The position numbers and the translations under genes were made by a program. Positions 42,519-52,736 of a DNA stretch of 61,324 nt are shown in pieces (within the stretch, counting starts at the first letter, position 1; the number at the start of each line of letters is the position of its first letter). The notes below the pieces were generated by a model. It had not been told where the DNA came from. It worked only from the letters and a program-made list of their open reading frames with translations, and searched no databases. The DNA is from an uncultured Chryseobacterium sp. (lineage in GTDB: Bacteria > Bacteroidota > Bacteroidia > Flavobacteriales > Weeksellaceae), in contig CAJYXJ010000011.1 of assembly GCA_913778085.1 (NCBI GenBank), positions 1-61,324 of the forward strand, read 5' to 3'.

Positions 42519-44243
42519 ATGAAAAAACCCGACAGCATTGCGATCATCGGAGGCGGTCCTGCCGCTCTGTTCGCCGTCAAACATCTGATCTCCGAACAGA
42601 CCTTGCCCGATCTATTATATATTTTTGAGAGAAGCAACCGTTTGGGAGCAGGAATGCCTTACAGCGAGCGCGGTGCCTGCCATGAGCATGTAGCCAACGT
42701 ATCGGCAAATGAACTGCCGCATTTACCGGAAACTTTTACCGAATACATCATGCGTAAACCCTATTCTGAAGATCCGGACTTCAGCGATTATAAAAACATT
42801 AATGAATATCAGGTGATTCCCAGGCTACTGTTGGGTAATTATATGGAAGAGCAGTTTAAGCTTCTTTTAAACCAGGCCAGAAAAATGGGAACTGAGATAA
42901 AAGTTCATAAAGAAACTCCTGTTACGGACATCTATAAAAAAGAGGATAATTTTCATATCATAACTGAAAAAGGTGATGAGTTTATCTGTTCCCGTGTCAT
43001 TCTTTGCACCGGGCACCACTGGCCAAAAAAGAATGAGGAAAAAGTAAAAGGATGGTACGATTCCCCTTACCCTCCCTCTAAATTCACCGGGATTACCAAT
43101 CACCCCGTAGCTATTCGGGGAACTTCCCTCACTGCCGTAGATGCGGTAAAAACCCTGGCTCATCTGAACGGTACATTTACCCAACAAAATAATGAATATA
43201 CTTATACTCCGCATGAAGAGAGCAAAAATTTTTCGATGACGCTGTTTTCAAAGAGAGGTTATCTTCCGGCATTGCGGTTCCATTCCGAAGGCAGCCCGTA
43301 TTCCGAAGGCTGGATTATGTCGCAGGACGAAATTTATGAGTACAAGCAGAACAACGGCGGTTTTGTAGACCTTGATTATATTTTTGAAAGGAATTTTAAA
43401 AAGCCTTTGCAAAAGAAGAATGAGCAATTTTACAACGAGATCAAAGATTTAAGCATTGAGGAATTTGTAGAAAAGATGTTAAGCCTGCGGGACGAACTGG
43501 ACAGTTTCGAACTTTTTAAAGCAGAATACCGGGAAGCACAGAAATCCATCGAAAGACACCAGACCATAGCCTGGAAAGAAATGCTTGCGGCATTTAGCTA
43601 TGCGATTAATTATCCGGCGAAACATTTTTCGGCAGAAGATATGATGCGGATGCGCAAGACCCTCTTACCGCTGATTTCGGTAATTATTGCTTCTCTTCCG
43701 CAGTCTTCCTACCGTGAAATTATTGCCCTGTATAATGCGGGGATCATCGATCTCATCAGCGTAGATGAAGACAGCCGCGTGGAACCGGATGAAAATGAAG
43801 GGGCCGTCTATCATTACAATGATGATGAGGGAAACAAAAAAGCACAGCATTACCGGTTGTATATTGATGCCATCGGACAGCAGCCTATACAGTTCAATGA
43901 CATTCCTTTTGAAGGACTGCGTAAGGATGGAAGCATCAGTTCAGGTTATCTCAGATTTAAGGACAAAAATAAAGGCGCGGAAGCTTTTGAAAAAGACAGT
44001 TCTCATATTCTGAAAATAGAACCGGATTATTTTTACCTCCGGGTGGATGGATTAAACATCAACGATCATTTCCAGGCATTGGATTATTATGGTGAAGCTA
44101 CAGAAAATCTTTATATCATGGCTGTTCCCTACATCGCCGGCCTGAATCCGGATTACTCGGGACTCGACTTCTGCGATACGGCCGGAAAAAGAGTGGCTCT
44201 GGCAATAAAACAGTCCTCTGAAGCAAACCAATTGGTATCTTAG
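42519..44243 (+). CDS. FAD/NAD(P)-binding protein (NAD_binding_9 family)
   Basis: A 574-residue protein starting with a Rossmann dinucleotide loop, IAIIGGGPAALFAVKHL, then ERSNRLGAGMPYSERGACHEHVANVSANELP, typical of the FAD-NAD(P)-binding family found as single genes in many bacteria. A second nucleotide-binding part lies near VAIRGTSLTAVDAVKTLAHL. It is probably a flavoprotein oxidoreductase or monooxygenase-like enzyme; the substrate is unknown. No operon partner is evident. Confidence 0.85.
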   Translation: MKKPDSIAIIGGGPAALFAVKHLISEQTLPDLLYIFERSNRLGAGMPYSERGACHEHVANVSANELPHLPETFTEYIMRKPYSEDPDFSDYKNINEYQVIPRLLLGNYMEEQFKLLLNQARKMGTEIKVHKETPVTDIYKKEDNFHIITEKGDEFICSRVILCTGHHWPKKNEEKVKGWYDSPYPPSKFTGITNHPVAIRGTSLTAVDAVKTLAHLNGTFTQQNNEYTYTPHEESKNFSMTLFSKRGYLPALRFHSEGSPYSEGWIMSQDEIYEYKQNNGGFVDLDYIFERNFKKPLQKKNEQFYNEIKDLSIEEFVEKMLSLRDELDSFELFKAEYREAQKSIERHQTIAWKEMLAAFSYAINYPAKHFSAEDMMRMRKTLLPLISVIIASLPQSSYREIIALYNAGIIDLISVDEDSRVEPDENEGAVYHYNDDEGNKKAQHYRLYIDAIGQQPIQFNDIPFEGLRKDGSISSGYLRFKDKNKGAEAFEKDSSHILKIEPDYFYLRVDGLNINDHFQALDYYGEATENLYIMAVPYIAGLNPDYSGLDFCDTAGKRVALAIKQSSEANQLVS

Positions 44244-44416
44244 ATTATTAATAATAAGCTGGAAGAGAAAAGCGAAAGAGTTCAATCGCTGCCGATAATT
44301 TGAATATAAAACAATATTCGCTGCCAGTTTATTTAAAGAAATTATGCAAGACAGTTTCATATTTCAAATAAGCTCAGATATAAAAACTGAACGTAATTAA
44401 TTGTAGAAATAAAAAC

Positions 44417-44448
44417 AAAAGGAACGACGATTTGCCGTTCCTTTTTTA
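44417..44448. terminator. Terminator between convergent genes
   Basis: AAAAGGAACG pairs with CGTTCCTTTT around ACGATTTGC, with A's before and T's after. Confidence 0.75.
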
Positions 44449-44538
44449 ATACACTCGAAATACAATTTATAAAATTTCAGAAATAAATATATAGAATTCT
44501 TTCCGCTTTAGGGTATGACTGAAATCATCTACACTACT

Positions 44539-45954
44539 TCAAACAGATTTTTTTAATGCTGAAAGATGCGGTTTCATAGCAAATACACAACTTCCGGCCA
44601 CAATAAATAAAGCACCGGCCAGGATTATCGCCGAAGAAGGGTTGCTGCCCAAGAAATTATTGAAGATAAATCCAAAAGACAAGGTCTGTATCAGCATCGG
44701 GATTACAATCATCATGTTGATCACGCCCATGTAAACTCCTCTTTTGCTGTGAGGGATCGAAGCAGAAACCATGGAATAAGGCAGTCCCATCATTGAAGCC
44801 CATCCGATTCCCAAAGCGATCATTGGGAGTAAAATGAGATATTCGTTTTTGATGAACGGTAAAGTCATCAGTCCGAAACCCGTAAGGAACAGGCAGCAGA
44901 TATAAGTATTTTTGGAAGTGAATTTATTGGCGAAAGGAACCAGAAGCAAGGCGGAAAGCATGGTTATGATATTGTAGGAACCATTCATCAGTCCGGTCTG
45001 CCCCACAGCTACTTCTACCTGGTGAAGTACCCCTTTTGCCCAGGCCATGTCGGAAGCGGCCACGGAAATTCCTTTTCTTGTACTATCCAGAAAACCGTTT
45101 GCTTTTATTTCATCGGCTTCGGAAATACCATACAACGACCATTTCAGCATCGGCGTGATAAATTGCCAGTAGACAAAAAGCGCATACCACTGGAAAAGAT
45201 AAACCAAAGCCAGCTGCCAAAGGATTTTTGGCATTTCCCGGATGGCGGTTATAATTTCTATAAAAGGTGTAAAAAATGTGCTTTCCGCTTTAGCTTTTTT
45301 TAATTCTGCCAGCTCTTCATCCGTAGGCGGAATTTCAGGTGTTTTGTAGACTGACCATGCAACGGATGCAATTGAGCAGAAAGATCCCAGGAAAAAAGAA
45401 TAGTACACCCAAACCGGAATACCTCCGTTCGCCGCATTTCCTCCCAGGTATTTCTGGAAAACAAACAGTGAAAGATTAGCAAGGGTAATCCCCGCTCCTA
45501 CGAACAGGCTCTGCATCTGGAACCCAAACGTCTGCTGGTTCTCCGGCAGCTTATCGCCGATAAACGCGCGGTAAGGCTCCATTGCGGTATTGTTGGCCGC
45601 ATCCAGGATCCACAGAAGTCCGGCTGCCATCCAGATCGAAGAGCTGAAAGGGAACAGAAACAAAGCAATACTGCAGAATACTGCTCCCAGCAGAAAGAAC
45701 GGCTTCCGGCGGCCCCATTTCGGGCTCCACGTCTTATCGCTGATGGCCCCGATCAAAGGCTGGATCAGCAATCCGGTGATCGGGCCTGCCAGATTCAGGA
45801 TGGGCAGCTGTTCCGCATGGGCTCCCAGAAAGGTATAAATGGGATTCACCGCCGTCTGCTGCAGCCCGAAGCTGTACTGAATACCGAAAAAGCCGACATT
45901 CATATTCCAGATCTGCCAGAAGCTTAGGCGCGGAATGATTCTATTTACATTCAT
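44539..45954 (-). CDS. MFS disaccharide transporter (SLC45/sucrose-type)
   Basis: A 471-residue membrane protein with about twelve hydrophobic helices. Motifs GPITGLLIQPLIGAISDKTW and GRRKPFFLLGA after helix 2 and DAANNTAMEPYRAFIGDKLP near helix 4-5 mark the SLC45-like branch that imports sucrose or maltose with protons. It lies six bases downstream of the uridine kinase-like gene and is transcribed with it; the GH100-like enzyme and the TonB receptor lie further upstream on the same strand. The set suggests import of an intact disaccharide after outer-membrane uptake. Confidence 0.9.
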   Translation of the reverse strand: MNVNRIIPRLSFWQIWNMNVGFFGIQYSFGLQQTAVNPIYTFLGAHAEQLPILNLAGPITGLLIQPLIGAISDKTWSPKWGRRKPFFLLGAVFCSIALFLFPFSSSIWMAAGLLWILDAANNTAMEPYRAFIGDKLPENQQTFGFQMQSLFVGAGITLANLSLFVFQKYLGGNAANGGIPVWVYYSFFLGSFCSIASVAWSVYKTPEIPPTDEELAELKKAKAESTFFTPFIEIITAIREMPKILWQLALVYLFQWYALFVYWQFITPMLKWSLYGISEADEIKANGFLDSTRKGISVAASDMAWAKGVLHQVEVAVGQTGLMNGSYNIITMLSALLLVPFANKFTSKNTYICCLFLTGFGLMTLPFIKNEYLILLPMIALGIGWASMMGLPYSMVSASIPHSKRGVYMGVINMMIVIPMLIQTLSFGFIFNNFLGSNPSSAIILAGALFIVAGSCVFAMKPHLSALKKSV

Positions 45955-45959
45955 AGAGT

Positions 45960-46601
45960 CTAGTTTATGGGTTCATAGTTTTTTCCGAGGATAAGATCCG
46001 CATTATTTCTGAAATTCCGGATGATCCGGTGTTCGATTTCCAGAACTTCCTCCACAAAGTCACTTTTTTCATCACGGTTCCGTTTCATGCGGTTTTCGTA
46101 AGTATCCCGATAATTGCGGTCTATAAAAATTTTAAAATCAAATCCTTCCACCTCAAAAATGTAAGTTCCTTCCACAATAACAGCCTCATATTCCGAAACA
46201 TTGATTTTTTCTGTGCTGATGGAATTTTCATTATAATGAACCAACGGTTTTTCAATTTCCGAAATGCCGCTCTTAAAGGCACTGATGTTTTGGGCAAGCG
46301 TCTCCAGATCCACTTCATGGATTCCGACATTATTCAGAGATATCAGCCGGTTTTTGTGATTGGTTCTGGGGGGAAGCTTAAAATAGTCGTCCATCTGCAG
46401 CACCAGGCTTTTTACCTGCTCCCGTTCCAGCACTTTCTGCAGGGCATATGCCGTTACCGATTTTCCGCTTCCGCTTTCTCCGGCAATGCCGATGACGATT
46501 TTGGGTACATTTTGAATTGAAAAACGTTGTTTGAGTAAAGCTATAATGGTTCCGGCTGTGGCCAGATGTTTTTCATCGAGTTCGATTATATCACCGATCA
46601 T
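45960..46601 (-). CDS. Uridine kinase-like P-loop kinase
   Basis: A 213-residue protein with a Walker A loop GIAGESGSGKS, then QMDDYFKLPPRTNHKNRL, EAVIVEGTYIFE and FIDRNYRDTYENRMKRNRDE (lid-type basic segment), as in the uridine kinase/phosphoribulokinase family. Its substrate need not be uridine: in flavobacteria such genes sit in sugar loci, and here it lies between a sugar transporter and a glycosidase, so a sugar-phosphorylating role is possible. Confidence 0.85.
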   Translation of the reverse strand: MIGDIIELDEKHLATAGTIIALLKQRFSIQNVPKIVIGIAGESGSGKSVTAYALQKVLEREQVKSLVLQMDDYFKLPPRTNHKNRLISLNNVGIHEVDLETLAQNISAFKSGISEIEKPLVHYNENSISTEKINVSEYEAVIVEGTYIFEVEGFDFKIFIDRNYRDTYENRMKRNRDEKSDFVEEVLEIEHRIIRNFRNNADLILGKNYEPIN

Positions 46602-46973
46602 GTTGTAATTTTTTGATTATCTTTTGTTATTACTAAATTCTTATTCTGAACGCAAAGGCCGCGAAGTTTTCTTTGACTACTAACAATTTTTAAGTTTGCA
46701 GAGGCGTTCTACTTAACGAAGACCGCAGAGCTTATTTTCTACCACAGATTTTCACGGATTTTCACAGTTGATGACGCTTCATTTTATTCTTTAAAAATTT
46801 AACCCTCATTTTTAAAAATTCCTTGTAAGATTTAATTATACACTTATTCTTCTATTCCTTAGTGGCAGAATGCCAAAAAAATTTTTGATTTTTAATCTTA
46901 TGTGATCTAAAATATGCGTAATAAGCTAAACTAAAATCTTATGTGGCTCAGGTGTCAAAAAAAATTTTGCGAA
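46602..46973. other. Intergenic region within the sugar locus
   Basis: About 370 bases with no gene. It contains ACCACAGATTTTCACGGATT and a nearby second TTTTCACAG, a phrase that looks like a dispersed repeat. No promoter box recognised. Confidence 0.4.
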
Positions 46974-48095
46974 TTAATTTGTCATTAAAAGATATCCCGA
47001 TGCGGAGAAACAAAGCTCTTCCGTTCCCAGCGGGAGCAACTCATCCGTGGAGTAATATTCCCTGAAATGTTCTCCTTTCTTCTGCATCAGCGCTTCATAT
47101 TGGGCAAGGATTTTTACGGGGATTTCCGGGAGTCCTCTTTTTTTGAGTCCCAGACAGAGCCAACCTAGGAAAATCGGCCACGATCCGCCGTTGTGAAAAT
47201 GGTGCGGCTCATTTTTGAAACTGTAGCTGTAATTGTTTTCAAGCAGTCTCCAGTCATCATCATGCGGGAAAATCACCGGGTAAAAGACGGGAAGCATCCA
47301 GTGGCCGAATTCGGTGTGCACGGTTTTCAGGAAAACTGAAAAAGCTTTGAAATCCAGCTCAAAATCCAAAAGGATGGCCAGTGCATTTCCGGCAAGGTCA
47401 AACCGGATATCATAGCCATTGGCATTCAGTGAGGCCCAGAAATAAGGTTTTGGTGGAGTTTTAGCATAGGCAGTTTCATGATATTTTAGAGTGTCCGAAT
47501 TGTTTTTGTAAAAATTCTCCTGGATCAGTTGTTGTATTTTTGCTGCTTCTGTTTTCAGATCCTCATCGTCAAAGACTTCAGCAGTATTTTTTAATGCCCA
47601 ATACCGAAGGACATTGTCGTATAAAGTATATCCGGAAGTGACATATTCATCCGCCCAGTTCCCTCCCAGCGGGCTGTAGACCAGTCCTCTCTGGTTATAT
47701 TCCCAGGTTTTAAGACAGGAAAGCGCCTTGTAGACCTGTAGCTGAAGCTGTTCTCTAAGGACTTTACTTTCCTGTTTTTTAAGATATTCGCAGGTAACAA
47801 CAACCCACCAGGTTGTGGCATCGGTTCTTCCGACATGAGTTCCGTAGCTTGCTTTGGCATTTACCACATTAGACGGGATCTGCCCGTTTTCTGCCTGGTG
47901 CTGAGCAAGTGTGATTATCGACTGTTCCAGTCCGGCCAGTATCTCTTCATCCTCCGTTAAAATCCCTGCGTATCCCGTCATCATCGAATCGCGCGCCCAT
48001 ACCCTGGCATAGTTGTCCCGATGCTGTGCCGATGCCAATATTCCTTCTGCAGTAATGGCTTTCCGGATGACCTCAATGGCTTCTTGTTTAAACAT
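46974..48095 (-). CDS. GH100-like (alpha/alpha)6-barrel glycosidase, possible invertase
   Basis: A 373-residue protein without a signal peptide, so cytoplasmic. Motifs YARVWARDSMMTGYAGI, GQIPSNV, YGTHVGRTDATTWWVV, YSPLGGNWADEY and GYTLYDNVLRYWAL fit the (alpha/alpha)6 glycosidases related to neutral/alkaline invertases (GH100); debranching-type enzymes are the main alternative. Asp in WARD and RTDATTW are candidate catalytic or binding residues. With the sucrose-type transporter nearby, intracellular cleavage of sucrose or a similar disaccharide is the best guess. Confidence 0.7.
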   Translation of the reverse strand: MFKQEAIEVIRKAITAEGILASAQHRDNYARVWARDSMMTGYAGILTEDEEILAGLEQSIITLAQHQAENGQIPSNVVNAKASYGTHVGRTDATTWWVVVTCEYLKKQESKVLREQLQLQVYKALSCLKTWEYNQRGLVYSPLGGNWADEYVTSGYTLYDNVLRYWALKNTAEVFDDEDLKTEAAKIQQLIQENFYKNNSDTLKYHETAYAKTPPKPYFWASLNANGYDIRFDLAGNALAILLDFELDFKAFSVFLKTVHTEFGHWMLPVFYPVIFPHDDDWRLLENNYSYSFKNEPHHFHNGGSWPIFLGWLCLGLKKRGLPEIPVKILAQYEALMQKKGEHFREYYSTDELLPLGTEELCFSASGYLLMTN

Positions 48096-48153
48096 ATTGC
48101 TGTTATTAAAATGCGGAATGAACCTTACGATTCATTCCACAGAATGTATATTA

Positions 48154-50577
48154 TTAAAAATCAAATTTTACACTGGCACTGTACGTGCTTCCCGGAAGGG
48201 TTCTCGCTCTGACGATCCCGTTTCCGCCGGTGATCGATCCTTCTTCAGCTTCCGTAACGGCGATGGTATTGAAGACATTGTTCGCATTGACGCTTACGGT
48301 AAGGTTTTTCATTACCTGATAGGAAACATACGGATTCATGATCGCGTAGCCCGGCATAATCAGCTTATTGTTGTCCTGTGTAAAGGCTTTCGTGGCCCCG
48401 ATCAGGTAGAAACCTATATTAAATTTATCCATATTGAAATTAGGGTTTACTGAATACATGAATTTCGGTGTTCTTCTCGGCATATTCCCGATAATTGTCG
48501 GATCAAGCGCATTTTTTATTTCAGCGTGGGTATAGGTAAGTCCCGCTTTCACATCAAAGCTTTTGCTGATTCTGTAATATCCGTCAAGCTCAACACCCAA
48601 CGACTGGTATTTGTTTTCCGTTTTTCTCTGAGTGGTTGCTTCATAGTTGGCTTCTTTTGTTCCTGCATAGAACAAGGTTGTGTTAAGAAAATAACCGGCC
48701 CCTCTCAGTTTGTATCCGGCTTCCACCTGATTCACTTTATTCACCTTCACTGCATCCAGTGCCGGATCGTCATTATTGGTATAGTTATATCCTGAAAATA
48801 AGATCCTGTCTGCCGAAGCGCTTCCTCCCTGGCTTACCCTCGCGAAGACGGCGTTCTTGTTATTAAGCGCATAGTTGGCTCCTACCGAATACCCGAAAAT
48901 TCCGTACCGGTAATTCACAGGAACAATGATGTTGTCGTTGGAACCCACCAGTTGTTCAGGAATATCGATAACCCCGTTTCCGTTCATATCCCGGCTGGTG
49001 GAAGTTACCGTAGCTCCGGAGAAATAGCCGGTTACCTTTCCGATGTCGTATCTTGCTCCGGCATCGATGGTCAGCTTATCGGTTGCATTGATTTCGATCT
49101 GTGCATGCGGCGCGGTAATATCATATTTTGTATTATAGTCTCTTTTAAGATTGCCCCAGTCTTTCATTCCATAGTTCAGCAAACCGTGATCCGTAATTAA
49201 TGTGCCTGATGCATTTTTAACATCCACCAGCCTTGCATTGCTGTCGTTTACCTCCTGGATATAGTTGTTCCACATCCATGACATATCGATGTTTTGGGAA
49301 GACTTGTATAATCCGGCATTCATTTTCACATTGCTCCATTTTTTGCTGATGTTGAAGTCATTTACAAAATTATTGAAGTTGTTGAGTTTTACATTGAAAA
49401 GAGCGAGTTTCATATAATAAGCGTTCATGTCCACCGGCGTATTGGTTCCTGCATAAACGGCACTTCCGAAATTGGTAAAGTTTGCTGCGGTAAAGAAATC
49501 GCTTCCTTTGCTTACACTTGCCGGGAAAGGAGCAATAAACTGGCCTGTATTAGCAGCATACCGGATTTTCTCTTCAAATTTCCACCCTTCTCCCAGATCA
49601 TAATTGAATTCTGCGCCAATGGTCTTGGAAATAGAGTGCATTCCGTCCGAAATATCGCTGTTGAAGATATTCCCATCATTCCCCAGGGTTCTGTCATGCT
49701 GTAAATTGATGGTCTGCAAAGCTCCGGTAAGAATATTATAGCTCGGCAACGAAGACCATTTCGGGTCCGAGTCGGATCCGGTAACGCTTACCGGCATCGG
49801 CATATAAGCAGCAGTTCTGTCGTCCAGAAATTTCGCGTATACCCTGAAGCTTCCGCGATCAAACTTTTTAAGTAAAGAAAGCCTGAACTGTCCGCCGTTG
49901 TTGGAATTGAATCCTGTCTTTCTCGGTCCGTCACCAATCCGGTAGAATCCGCCTACGGCAGCGTAAGTTCCTTCAGCAATCCGGGTTCCGTAATCGAAAT
50001 CGGTTCTGTAGTTTTTATAGTTGAGGCCCATCTGCTGGGTGATGCTTCCACCTTCCTTCTCCCCCGTTTTGGTAATGAAGTTGATGATTCCTGCAGGAGA
50101 GTTGCTTGCAAAAACAGATGCGGAACCGCCTCTGAGTGCTTCAACTCTGGAAACAAAAGAATCGAATCTGGTAAACTGATCCTGTGTCCCGAAAGCGATA
50201 TCCCCGAACTGCATTACCGGAAGACCGCCTTCCTGGATCAGCAAGTATCTTGAACCTCCCGCCGAAACAGGAACCCCTCTTACCGTGATATTTGAGTTTC
50301 CTTCTCCTCCTGAAGATTCTGAACGGATTCCCGGAATAGTCCGGAAAATTTCAGCCGTCGTTCTTGGTGCTGCATTTTCTATATCTTTCATCTTTAAGGT
50401 AGAGATAGACGTACTGGTTTTAATGGAGGCTTTCGGATTTGAATTTCCGGTTACCACTACTTCATCAATGGCTTTGCCTCTGGTAATGGTATCATTTTCC
50501 GTATTCTGAGAGAACATAAATGCTGCGGTATTCATAGCACTGAAAATGAGAAGTCTGGTAAAAATTTTTGATTCCAT
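48154..50577 (-). CDS. TonB-dependent outer-membrane receptor of the sugar locus
   Basis: An 807-residue receptor with a signal peptide ending near FMFSQ, a TonB-box-like IDEVVVTG, a plug domain (ENAAPRTTAEIFRTIPGIRSE; VEALRGGSASVFASNSPAGIINFITKTG) and a 22-strand barrel ending YSASVKFDF with a terminal aromatic. It lacks the N-terminal carboxypeptidase-like domain of SusC proteins and has no SusD neighbour. Its size and plug resemble sucrose/small-sugar receptors. Its start faces the lacI gene and a LacI-type operator lies between them. Confidence 0.93.
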   Translation of the reverse strand: MESKIFTRLLIFSAMNTAAFMFSQNTENDTITRGKAIDEVVVTGNSNPKASIKTSTSISTLKMKDIENAAPRTTAEIFRTIPGIRSESSGGEGNSNITVRGVPVSAGGSRYLLIQEGGLPVMQFGDIAFGTQDQFTRFDSFVSRVEALRGGSASVFASNSPAGIINFITKTGEKEGGSITQQMGLNYKNYRTDFDYGTRIAEGTYAAVGGFYRIGDGPRKTGFNSNNGGQFRLSLLKKFDRGSFRVYAKFLDDRTAAYMPMPVSVTGSDSDPKWSSLPSYNILTGALQTINLQHDRTLGNDGNIFNSDISDGMHSISKTIGAEFNYDLGEGWKFEEKIRYAANTGQFIAPFPASVSKGSDFFTAANFTNFGSAVYAGTNTPVDMNAYYMKLALFNVKLNNFNNFVNDFNISKKWSNVKMNAGLYKSSQNIDMSWMWNNYIQEVNDSNARLVDVKNASGTLITDHGLLNYGMKDWGNLKRDYNTKYDITAPHAQIEINATDKLTIDAGARYDIGKVTGYFSGATVTSTSRDMNGNGVIDIPEQLVGSNDNIIVPVNYRYGIFGYSVGANYALNNKNAVFARVSQGGSASADRILFSGYNYTNNDDPALDAVKVNKVNQVEAGYKLRGAGYFLNTTLFYAGTKEANYEATTQRKTENKYQSLGVELDGYYRISKSFDVKAGLTYTHAEIKNALDPTIIGNMPRRTPKFMYSVNPNFNMDKFNIGFYLIGATKAFTQDNNKLIMPGYAIMNPYVSYQVMKNLTVSVNANNVFNTIAVTEAEEGSITGGNGIVRARTLPGSTYSASVKFDF

Positions 50578-50670
50578 AATTTTTTGGGAGTTTTTTATTA
50601 TGGTCTAAAAGTATTTTTTTTACTTAATCCAAAATACGTTTTCCAAGCTGTATTAAATTAGTGTTAATTT

Positions 50671-50694
50671 CAAACGTTTGCGCAAACGTTTGCG
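50671..50694. promoter_or_regulatory. LacI-family operator, two overlapping palindromes
   Basis: CAAACGTTTG occurs twice with CG between, making a 22-bp perfect palindrome; the right part contains CGCAAACGTTTGCG, the classic LacI/PurR-type site. It lies between the divergent TonB receptor and lacI-type genes, the expected place for local and autogenous control. Confidence 0.85.
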
Positions 50695-50821
50695 GTGGAT
50701 AACTAATTTTTATTTTAACTTTTTATTAACTTTTAATCTTAAAATATTAACATTTTTTAACTTAAATTTAGCCTCATATTATCACTAAATTAACCCAAAA
50801 ATTGCCTCCATTAACTCAAAA

Positions 50822-51763
50822 ATGAAAAGAGTCACTATAAAAGACCTTGCAGAAATGCTCAATATCAGCGTTTCCACCGTATCCAGAGCACTGAAAGACC
50901 ATCCTGACATCAGCCACGCGGTGAAGGTGCGGGTAAAGGAGGCAGCAGCAACCTTTAATTATATTCCCAACGATTTTGCCATTAATTTCCGGAAAAAGTC
51001 TTCCAAGGTAATCGGTCTGATCATTCCTGAAATGTCGATGTTTTTTATTCCCTCGATCATCAAAGGAATATCTTCAGTCCTTCACCGAGAAGGTTATCAC
51101 TTTTTTGTGCTTTCCTCAGAAGAGTCGCTCAGTATGGAGGAAGAAAATATTATAACCTGTATCAACTCAAGAGTAGACGGAATCCTGATTTCGCTTACGA
51201 GGCATACCAAAGACCTTTCGCACCTGCAGAAAATCCGGGAAATCGAGGTTCCGGCAGTTATTTTTGACAAGACCATCCCGCAGAACTTTTTCGAAGAGAT
51301 TATTTTTGATAATAAACTGTACGCCGTTGCCGCTGCTGACCGATTTATTGAAAGCGGCTGTAAAAAAGTACTGGCTGTTTTCGGGGATGAAAATCTTGAA
51401 ATTACCCAGGCAAGAAAAGATTTTTTCCTGCAAAAGATCAATACCCTTCCCAGTATGGAATGCAAAGTTATTTACTGTGAGTCGGCTGATAATGTAAAGG
51501 AAAAACTGAACATCATTCTTGATTATGAAAGTTTTGACGGGTATTTTGCCATGAGTGACGAAACGCTTGCCGGATTGCACAGTTCACTCATCAAGAAGAA
51601 AGTCTCGACCTCAGCAGTAAAGGTGGTGGCGATCACTGAGGGGATTCTGCCCAAATACCTTGATGAATCTTATGAATGCATCATCAATGACGGATTCAGT
51701 ATGGGGACAATGGCGGCAATGAAGCTTTTGCACCTTATCAGGAGTGGGAAGGATGCTGTGTAA
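50822..51763 (+). CDS. LacI-family transcriptional regulator
   Basis: A 313-residue regulator. The N-terminal helix-turn-helix and hinge read TIKDLAEMLNISVSTVSRALKDHPDIS and VKEAAATFNYIPNDFA. The periplasmic-binding-like effector domain follows (SSKVIGLIIPEMSMFFIPSII; VDGILISLTRHTK; SGCKKVLAVFGDE). It probably represses the TonB receptor and the downstream sugar genes in the absence of substrate by binding the palindrome just upstream of its own start. The length is slightly short of the usual 330-345. Confidence 0.93.
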   Translation: MKRVTIKDLAEMLNISVSTVSRALKDHPDISHAVKVRVKEAAATFNYIPNDFAINFRKKSSKVIGLIIPEMSMFFIPSIIKGISSVLHREGYHFFVLSSEESLSMEEENIITCINSRVDGILISLTRHTKDLSHLQKIREIEVPAVIFDKTIPQNFFEEIIFDNKLYAVAAADRFIESGCKKVLAVFGDENLEITQARKDFFLQKINTLPSMECKVIYCESADNVKEKLNIILDYESFDGYFAMSDETLAGLHSSLIKKKVSTSAVKVVAITEGILPKYLDESYECIINDGFSMGTMAAMKLLHLIRSGKDAV

Positions 51764-52272
51764 GAAAAAATAATTTCTTTTTAATATCAGGCAGATTTTG
51801 CTGATTACCCAGTACTTATGAATATAATAGGCTGGAATTCTCAAAACCTCTAAAAAAAGCGGTGGTATGTTTCGTAAAGAATTGAACACTGTCAGATTCT
51901 TACGCTGCTGATACTAATCTCTGAAATTTTTATTCTTTCTAAAATCAGCAGTATTCATTTTTTATCAGAGATAAATCCTTGGATCTTGCCTCTTTCCAAT
52001 GCAAAGCGGCTTCAAATTTTATTCCTGATGAATCTTTGCAACTTAAAATGGTTTGATCCAAGTCCTGGACTTTGCTTTTTTATAATACGGTTCGCATTTT
52101 ATTATCCAATTCACCATTTACTTGTGAGGTAAGGCTCATTTATATCTTCCCGTCTCCGTCATCCATCTCCATTATCTGATTTCTGCTTCAGATTTATCTT
52201 AATTTAAAGCTGCATATAAAAAAAATTATTTCATCAAGCAGAGATTGGCTCTGTTTTTGCCCGCCAACAGGT
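51764..52272. other. Intergenic region, nothing clear
   Basis: About 510 bases without a gene. A weak copy of the tex-flanking repeat phrase lies at 52110-52137. AT-rich DNA precedes the receiver gene without a good promoter match. Confidence 0.45.
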
Positions 52273-52644
52273 ATGAAAACAATTTTTATCGTTGAAGATG
52301 AGACAGGCATCAGAGATGCATTACAGTTGCTCCTGTCATTTGAAAACTATGATGTGCGTTCTTTCTCTACTGCAGAAGCATTTAATGCTAGAGACAAGTC
52401 CGTAGTTCCGGATATTTTTATTTTGGATGTACGTCTACCGGACGGATTGGGAACCGATCTTTGCAATGAGCTGAAAAATGATCCTTTAACATCCGGTATT
52501 CCTGTGATGATCATCAGCGCACATGCAAAAGAAGCAACCGTTATCAATTCGTGTGATGCGGACGTATTTGTATCAAAGCCTTTTGATATTGATGATGTAA
52601 TCGTTAAAATTGAAGACCTGATCGGTAATTTGCAGAAAAACTAA
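52273..52644 (+). CDS. Stand-alone receiver-domain response regulator
   Basis: A 123-residue CheY-like protein: acidic pocket EDE (8-10), phosphoacceptor Asp52 in FILDVRLPDG, Thr/Ser at MIISAH and Lys in SKPFD. No output domain. It probably relays phosphate from an orphan kinase; the PAS-domain kinase at 56346 is the nearest candidate but is 3.7 kb away, so pairing is uncertain. Confidence 0.92.
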   Translation: MKTIFIVEDETGIRDALQLLLSFENYDVRSFSTAEAFNARDKSVVPDIFILDVRLPDGLGTDLCNELKNDPLTSGIPVMIISAHAKEATVINSCDADVFVSKPFDIDDVIVKIEDLIGNLQKN

Positions 52645-52670
52645 TTTGCTTAAATACCTTATATAAAAGT

Positions 52671-52700
52671 AACCTCCTGAACTTATTGCTCAGGAGGTTA
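52671..52700. terminator. Terminator after the receiver gene
   Basis: AACCTCCTGA pairs with TCAGGAGGTT around a 9-base loop, followed by ATTTTAT. Confidence 0.7.
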
Positions 52701-52736
52701 TTTTATAATATATCGGCGAGAGTTTTGAACTGACGT

